Program-made: the position numbers and the translations under genes | Shown: piece by piece, positions 14,301 to 18,545 of the stretch | Position numbering within the stretch: the stretch's first letter is position 1 | Layout: each line of letters begins with the position of its first letter | Notes under the pieces: generated by a model | Database searches by the model: none | The model's input: only the letters and a program-made list of their open reading frames with translations | What the model was told of the DNA's origin: nothing | Assembly (NCBI GenBank): GCA_023512255.1 | Contig: JAILZY010000067.1 | Location: 1 to 18,545, forward strand | Origin: a bacterium | Lineage (GTDB): Bacteria; SZUA-182; DTGQ01 | Direction of reading: 5' to 3' | DNA: 18,545 bases

Positions 14301-15465
14301 AGTCAAGCTTTCGCTCTATCCAATAAGTAGCCAGGAGAAAAAAGAATATGGAAAGCTGATCATTTGGCCGAGCATTCTTCAGCAGAGAGAAGGTGATTTT
14401 CGACTCCTCGGTCTCACCTCGCTGGAATAACAGGGTGGCTTTCAGGGCTCGATACGCCCCTAGGTACTCATTATTGTCTTGCTTTTCCTCCACACTGCGG
14501 ATAAACCCGAGCATCTCAGCCAGCCAGTCAGGCTGTCCAGTTTTCATCAAGGCCAGAATAAAGAATAGGCCGCTTACCTGCCTGAAGTAGAGCTTTCTTC
14601 GATCTGACCCTTTTCGATAGCGCTTCAAGGCCGCCTGATAGCGAGCAATGGCCTGGTCATTATTTCCCCGCAGAAAATCACACCAGGCTTCGATAAGCTC
14701 TGCATAGATCAATCCCTTATCTTGATCTTGTTTGACTACTTGAAGAGCCTCATCTAACTGGCCCTGAAAAATCAAGATCCTAGCCAGAGCATCCCGAAGA
14801 TATGGGCCGCTTTGCTCATCAGCAGTAAGAGTGCGGTATTCGGCCAATAGCTCAGTTATTTTTCCAGGTGAAGCCAAATCTTGCAGAGTCAGACTTGTGG
14901 TTTCAAGGAGGGCAGAGGCTCTGATTTCTAGCGGTAGTTTACGGAACCACAGGGGGCGAAAGGGATTGTTGCAGATTTTGGCAAAAATCTTTATCCGAGC
15001 AAATCTCTGTGGATAATTTACCAAGCCAAGATGGTAGAATTTCCTAATCTGATCCAGATTATGGCTATATACTCCAATGCGGATTTCGCGGATATATCTT
15101 TCAGCTTCCATATTCCAGCCTAAAGCCGGTATCTCCTCCTGAACCGCTTTGACCATCATGGGAAATTGGCCGCTTTCAACCGCCAGTGTGGTCGCCTCCT
15201 CTACAAATGAGGGATGACACACGATCTGATCGCCGATAAACCCCTCTTTTCTGAGCGCACTCAACACGCCTTTCACATCCTGTCCACTCAGGGTTTTTCC
15301 TTCAGCCGTTTTGGCTCCGATTCTTCTCAGGCACTTCAAAAGCGTAGTCTGGTTGGTTGGCTCGTAGATAACTGATAGCATCTGGATGGCTGTCTGCTCA
15401 AGAGGGGATAGCTTCGAATAGGCTGCCGGCAGCCTATTAAATTCTGAATTACTTAATAACAGCAT
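11308..15465 (-). CDS. SNF2-family DEAD/DEAH ATPase with long N-terminal extension
   Basis: A 1385-residue Swi2/Snf2-type double-stranded-DNA translocase. The ATPase core fills the last 450 residues: motif I DDMGLGKT (955-962), motif II DEAQ (1049-1052), motif III [19 protein letters not shown], then the C-terminal half with [36 protein letters not shown] and the arginine-finger motif RAHRIGQ (about 1324). All key residues are present. Residues 1-100 look like a winged helix. About 150-460 is helical and TPR-like (e.g. [23 protein letters not shown]). About 560-900 is beta-rich and would contact substrate or a partner. In bacteria such proteins act in transcription recycling, repair or phage defence. 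No restriction, methylase or other defence gene is beside it, so the role cannot be told from context. GAGAGAATCTAT precedes the ATG. Confidence 0.9.
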   Translation of the reverse strand: [1385 protein letters not shown]

Positions 15466-15518
15466 ATAGATTCTCTCTTTTTATTTTATTCTTATTTTTT
15501 CTCCAAAGTCAGAATTTA

Positions 15519-15770
15519 GTAGTCCTATCGCTAATAAAATAAAATGCTAAAAAATGCTAAAAATAAAATGCGTAATCGGAAATTATTTTTATAACTTATT
15601 GTTATTTAGAGACTTTCATTTCCAATAAAAATTGAGTTTTAAGTAACCTATTGATATATAGAGTTAGTTTGAATCTTAGTTTTTTAAAAAATTGTTTATT
15701 TTCAATTACTTATAGTTACGATAAAATCTAATTTTAATTACTGATCCGCTGTGCCCGCTTAGCGAGAAAA
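15519..15770. mobile_element. Degenerate relative of the 8158-8273 element
   Basis: The left end AGTCCTATCGCTAATAAAAT (about 15522-15541) matches the reverse complement of the right end of the 8158-8273 element (TCTTTTCGCTAATAAAATGC). The right end, TAATTACTGATCCGCTGTGC followed by CTTAGCGAGAAAACT, resembles the opposite end of that element read in reverse complement. The interior is AT-rich and different. This looks like an old, expanded or rearranged copy. It lies in the 358-base gene-free gap 15466-15823, upstream of the SNF2 gene. Confidence 0.4.
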
Positions 15771-15773
15771 CTT

Positions 15774-15827
15774 TTAGATTTAACCAGCAATTTAGATTTA
15801 ATAATTTTATTAGATTTAATAACTTAA
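15774..15827. repeat. Three 18-bp tandem units at the end of thyX
   Basis: TTAGATTTAA recurs at 15774, 15792 and 15810, exactly 18 bases apart. The second and third units also share the following T-A-A-rich bases. The array runs into the thyX stop codon (15824-15826). Its role is unknown; slipped duplication of AT-rich DNA is the simplest explanation. Confidence 0.6.
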
Positions 15828-16459
15828 TAAGTAATATCGTCGAAAATGACTGGAATCCTCCTCTTGAATTCATCGAGAAGAGGCCGAGCAATTTCAATCA
15901 TCTGGGGATGGGTGGCAGCTTGGGTCCTGAGTTTGAAAAAATGTCTCCACTCCCGCAGATTCATGGTCATGACCAGCTCGGTCTTGAGAGAGTTGGGAAG
16001 AACGCTTCTCGCCTCTTGGGGCGAAGCGCCCAATTCGAGGAGTTTTAGGTAGGCCCGCTCTGCCTCTTCCATAGCCTTTTTCCAGATGTCGTATTTTTGC
16101 TTATCTTCATCGCTTTCGCTCTTCCAAAAGCAAGGGGCAATGACCGTTATTTCATGACCGAATTTATTCTGACTATAGTTACAATAGCGGGTGCTTTCCT
16201 GACTGTAGCTGGCTATCCTATGCCTGACTATTTCATGGCTTACACCCCGATCGCAGACAACCCTGACGGTAACCTTCTCATGTTCCAGCACGGTCTCATG
16301 GCCATGTTCGATGATAAATTTTATAAACCCTCTTGCCGACTCAGGGGTAATTTTATGCTCACTTTTATAGCAAGTCCGCCCATATTTTTCAAGTTTTTTT
16401 AGTATTTCATCACCATCGATTCTATCTTCAATCACTGCCCAGGGCTGCACGATTTTCAT
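15824..16459 (-). CDS. thyX: Flavin-dependent thymidylate synthase ThyX
   Basis: The enzyme methylates dUMP to dTMP using methylene-tetrahydrofolate, with FAD and NADPH as reductant. It replaces ThyA in many anaerobes and thermophiles. The product has 211 residues, a normal length. The diagnostic motif RHRxxSxxxxSxR is present as RHRIASYSQESTR (79-91). Other family features are EHGHETVLEHEKVTV (51-65), the LPNSLKTELVMTMNLREWRHFFKLR region (about 154-178) and the closing AxHPQMxEIA helix. AGAGG lies 4 bases before the ATG, which is a slightly short spacing. It is transcribed alone, 358 bases from the SNF2 gene and divergent from the LRR gene. No folate genes are beside it. Confidence 0.96.
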   Translation of the reverse strand: MKIVQPWAVIEDRIDGDEILKKLEKYGRTCYKSEHKITPESARGFIKFIIEHGHETVLEHEKVTVRVVCDRGVSHEIVRHRIASYSQESTRYCNYSQNKFGHEITVIAPCFWKSESDEDKQKYDIWKKAMEEAERAYLKLLELGASPQEARSVLPNSLKTELVMTMNLREWRHFFKLRTQAATHPQMIEIARPLLDEFKRRIPVIFDDITY

Positions 16460-16867
16460 AAAGCCTCTCTTTTCCCCTCGAATTTAAAATTTTTAATATT
16501 TATAAGCTTTTCTATCCTTTTATTTTTATCTACACTTTTGCAGAACTCTCCCCATGCCTTGAACTTCTTGAAAATTATCTTTCATACCAAACCCACTAAA
16601 ATCAAGGGTTCAGAGAAAAAGTGCAAAAGTATAGTTTTATATCTTTCTACATTTCCTATTATATCATGTGTGGATATCATTTGTGCCGATATTTTGACAG
16701 GATAAGAGGAGGTTCTAATCAACTCATCCCTTTTTATCTCCCTGCAAAGAGGGCATCGCAGCAGAGAGATAATAAGGAAGCATTGAGTGAGGTTTTAGAC
16801 AGCTACATTCTTGAGACAGAAAATCAAGGATAATAGCTAGGTTATGTTGTAAGGAAAGGAGAAGGTC
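16460..16867. other. Divergent promoter region between thyX and the LRR gene
   Basis: The 408 bases hold AT-rich DNA next to thyX and a 70-codon GTG frame (16621-16833) that I do not accept as a gene. ACACTTTTGCA (about 16532-16542) and TGCAAAAGTAT (16622-16632) are near-inverted repeats and might be regulator half-sites. AAGGAAAGGAGAAGG lies directly before the ATG at 16868. No clear -10/-35 pair stands out. Confidence 0.5.
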
Positions 16868-18079
16868 ATGAAAAAAACATTGTTGATGGTTTTGGTGGTG
16901 TTTTTTGCACTTATAGCTGGAGTGGTTCTGGGGCTATTCTGCCCGCCTACTGAGGCCAGAGCGGACAGTCAAATTACTTTCGCTGATCCGCGGCTTGAGC
17001 AAGCGGTCCGCGAAGCCCTGGGAATAAGTAAAACAGAGCCAATAACCAGGCAGATAGCCCAGACACTGACTTTTCTTGATGCCTCATCACGGGGGATCGA
17101 GAAACTTGATGGTCTTGAGTACCTTACCAATCTGACTGATCTAAACCTGGCTAATAACAAGGTTCAGGTTATTATTCCCATCTCAGCTCTTAGCAAGCTC
17201 GTCAGGCTAAGTCTTTGGCAGAACTTCATCCATGATCTCAGCTCCCTGAGTAGCAATACCGGCCTAACATGGCTAGACCTTGGAGCAAACTTCATAGAGA
17301 ACATCGAAACCTTGGCCGAGCTGAATAATCTGCAATGGTTAAACCTAGCCGATAACTTCATCAGCGATATCACTCCCCTGGCTAACTTGGCCAATTTGAG
17401 GTGGCTGAACATTATGGATAATCTGATCGATAACATCAGCAGCCTGGCTGAAAATCCTAACCTGCTCTGGCTGAACAACTTGCCCTGGTCAGGCGGCAGC
17501 CAAGCCAGCTTTCTGGATCAGATAATAACTTTGTATAATCGCAACCAGGAGCGGATAAATGACTGGCAGCGTCTGGTCAATGGGTTTGCTGACTTGCCTC
17601 ACTTGAGAGAGCTGCCAATCGTTCCCTTCTGGCAAGGTGGCAATCTGATCGAAAACCTGGCCATCTGGAATGACTATTGGCAAACACGGCTGAGGCTTTG
17701 GCAGAATGCCATAAGCACCTTCGGAGACCGCCCGTGGTGGTGGGTAGCCACATCTGCTGAAGGTAGCATGTCGGAGGCTGTCAGCGTCATGGATAGTGGT
17801 GGAGCCTTGGGAGGAGAGAGGGGAGCAGAGCTAGAGGCATTTTGGGCTAGGATGAGTGAAAAATTCGGCTCTTGGCCAATCTTTAAAAATCAACCCTGGT
17901 CATCGTATCAGCCGCAGGCAGGTTATTTGCGGAAACTTTGGGAATCTTACCTGAGCAAGCGAGGGCTGAACAATCGAGGCACAAATAACGATGAGGCTGA
18001 TGATCCAGGAGACGATGATGACGGCGATGGTGATGATGATGGCGATGGTGATGATGGTGATGATAATTCCTGTTATTAG
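16868..18079 (+). CDS. Exported leucine-rich-repeat protein with Trp-rich middle and Asp/Gly tail
   Basis: The product has 403 residues. A signal peptide (KK then hydrophobic 4-24) ends near PPTEARA (26-32). A short helical cap (38-60) is followed by about six internalin-type 22-residue leucine-rich repeats (about 64-205; e.g. LTDLNLANNK, LTWLDLGANFI, LQWLNLADNFI). Such repeats bind proteins on their concave face. Residues 201-360 are rich in Trp (about 14, with WWW at 290-292), predicted helical, and of no family I know. The end (375-400) is nearly all Asp and Gly, encoded by a GAT/GGC triplet run, and could bind calcium. The last residues are SCY. No membrane anchor or sorting motif is seen. 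Its Trp-dense section resembles in style that of the protein at 9265-10938. Confidence 0.85.
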   Translation: MKKTLLMVLVVFFALIAGVVLGLFCPPTEARADSQITFADPRLEQAVREALGISKTEPITRQIAQTLTFLDASSRGIEKLDGLEYLTNLTDLNLANNKVQVIIPISALSKLVRLSLWQNFIHDLSSLSSNTGLTWLDLGANFIENIETLAELNNLQWLNLADNFISDITPLANLANLRWLNIMDNLIDNISSLAENPNLLWLNNLPWSGGSQASFLDQIITLYNRNQERINDWQRLVNGFADLPHLRELPIVPFWQGGNLIENLAIWNDYWQTRLRLWQNAISTFGDRPWWWVATSAEGSMSEAVSVMDSGGALGGERGAELEAFWARMSEKFGSWPIFKNQPWSSYQPQAGYLRKLWESYLSKRGLNNRGTNNDEADDPGDDDDGDGDDDGDGDDGDDNSCY

Positions 18080-18122
18080 ATATTAGAGCGGTTTTCACTT
18101 GGATAAACTTGTCTGTATCATA

Positions 18123-18144
18123 TTGATACCACTTTGATACCACT
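18123..18144. repeat. 11-bp tandem repeat TTGATACCACT
   Basis: Two perfect adjacent copies of TTGATACCACT are present. GTATCA just before the first copy makes a small palindrome with TGATAC, so this could be an operator-like site. No gene start is near. Confidence 0.55.
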
Positions 18145-18251
18145 ATATTTACAAGGTGCATGTGCAAACCGCTGTAGAAGAGAGCACTCAGGGCAGATTC
18201 TGGATGCGGTTTTAGTGGTTTTAGTGAAGTAAAATGGGGAGAGAAAAGGAA

Positions 18252-18281
18252 GGGTGGAGTTTTTAAGCAGAAACTCCACCC
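18252..18281. terminator. Strong 11-bp hairpin, possible terminator
   Basis: GGGTGGAGTTT and AAACTCCACCC form a perfect stem with an 8-base loop, about 170 bases past the LRR gene stop. No T-run follows on the plus strand. On the minus strand TTCCTTTTC follows, so it could serve a minus-strand gene beyond the window. Confidence 0.5.
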
Positions 18282-18545
18282 GATCCGATCAAAAATCACC
18301 AAAAGTGGCTTTGATAAACCCGACTTACCCCTTCTTTCTGTCCTTTTTCGCTACAGTAATAGAATTCGGTACAGTAATCAGTACATTAATACAATTCAGT
18401 AATTAGTGTCTGTCCGAAAAAATGCCTTTTGGGATTACACCTATAATGAGCAAAATCAAATATATAGATAACAGACACATATATATAAGTGAACAGAAAC
18501 TCGTTAAAAATCGGATGAAATAGATGAAAAATTAATAATTATTTC

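Larger units (their letters stand above)
18080..18545. other. Gene-free right edge with repeats
   Basis: No open frame of note is present in the 466 bases after the LRR gene. The segment holds an 11-bp tandem repeat, a strong hairpin, four TACAGTAAT-like 9-mers (starting at 18352, 18370, 18382 and 18395) and an 8-bp inverted repeat GTGTCTGT/ACAGACAC (18406-18413 and 18471-18478) that may be insertion-sequence debris. Confidence 0.5.

Noticed and set aside
16621-16833. 70-codon GTG-started frame ahead of the LRR gene
   Set aside because: The start is weak, the first 30 residues are Tyr/Phe/Ile-rich AT-driven sequence, and no domain is visible. The last 28 residues look slightly better but there is no start near them.
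18406-18478. Insertion sequence end
   Set aside because: Only an 8-bp inverted repeat with 57 bases between, and no transposase fragment; too short to call.

Overview
This is a bacterial chromosome segment whose coding regions are moderate in GC and whose intergenic spacers are very AT-rich. The gene content is a cohesin/dockerin exported protein, an internalin-like leucine-rich protein, an M6 metalloprotease, flavin-dependent thymidylate synthase ThyX, CstA, a SNF2-family ATPase and paired ArsA/Get3-type ATPases. Together with many small palindromic repeats, this fits an uncultured, probably anaerobic Gram-negative-like lineage (Desulfobacterota-like or a candidate phylum). No rRNA or tRNA is present, so the taxonomic statement is only an impression.

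Layout. Positions 200-8069 are eight genes all on the minus strand. Read in transcription order they are: cstA (8069-6267); two small paralogous proteins (6059-5745 and 5637-5326) sharing a PYYSLRLLPY core; a coiled-coil protein (5179-4733); two tandem ArsA/Get3-like ATPases (4711-3737 and 3710-2706); a compound palindromic repeat (2582-2706); a membrane-anchored protein with a duplicated domain (2518-1625); and a secreted M6 peptidase (1621-200) probably translationally coupled to it. A 1.2-kb AT-rich spacer (8070-9264) holds a MITE-like element, a sigma-54-like promoter, tandem repeats and one or two small open frames. On the plus strand, 9265-10938 encodes an exported Trp-rich protein with a cohesin-like and a dockerin domain. 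It converges on a 1385-residue SNF2 ATPase (15465-11308, minus) across a repeat-filled terminator region. thyX (16459-15824, minus) follows. An exported LRR protein with a Trp-rich middle and an Asp/Gly tail (16868-18079, plus) closes the gene content, and the last 466 bases contain only repeats and hairpins.

The most interesting unit is 6059-2706: two small hydrophobic paralogs, a heptad coiled coil and two ArsA/Get3-like ATPases, apparently one cassette. The two ATPases carry different substitutions in their switch motifs: Asn replaces the switch I Asp in one, and the DTAPTGH switch II is degenerate in the other. This suggests an obligate heterodimer with non-equivalent sites. A role in handling or inserting the small hydrophobic partner proteins is a reasonable but untested hypothesis. 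The two exported plus-strand proteins (9265 and 16868) share Trp-dense segments with WWW motifs and may be envelope or surface proteins.
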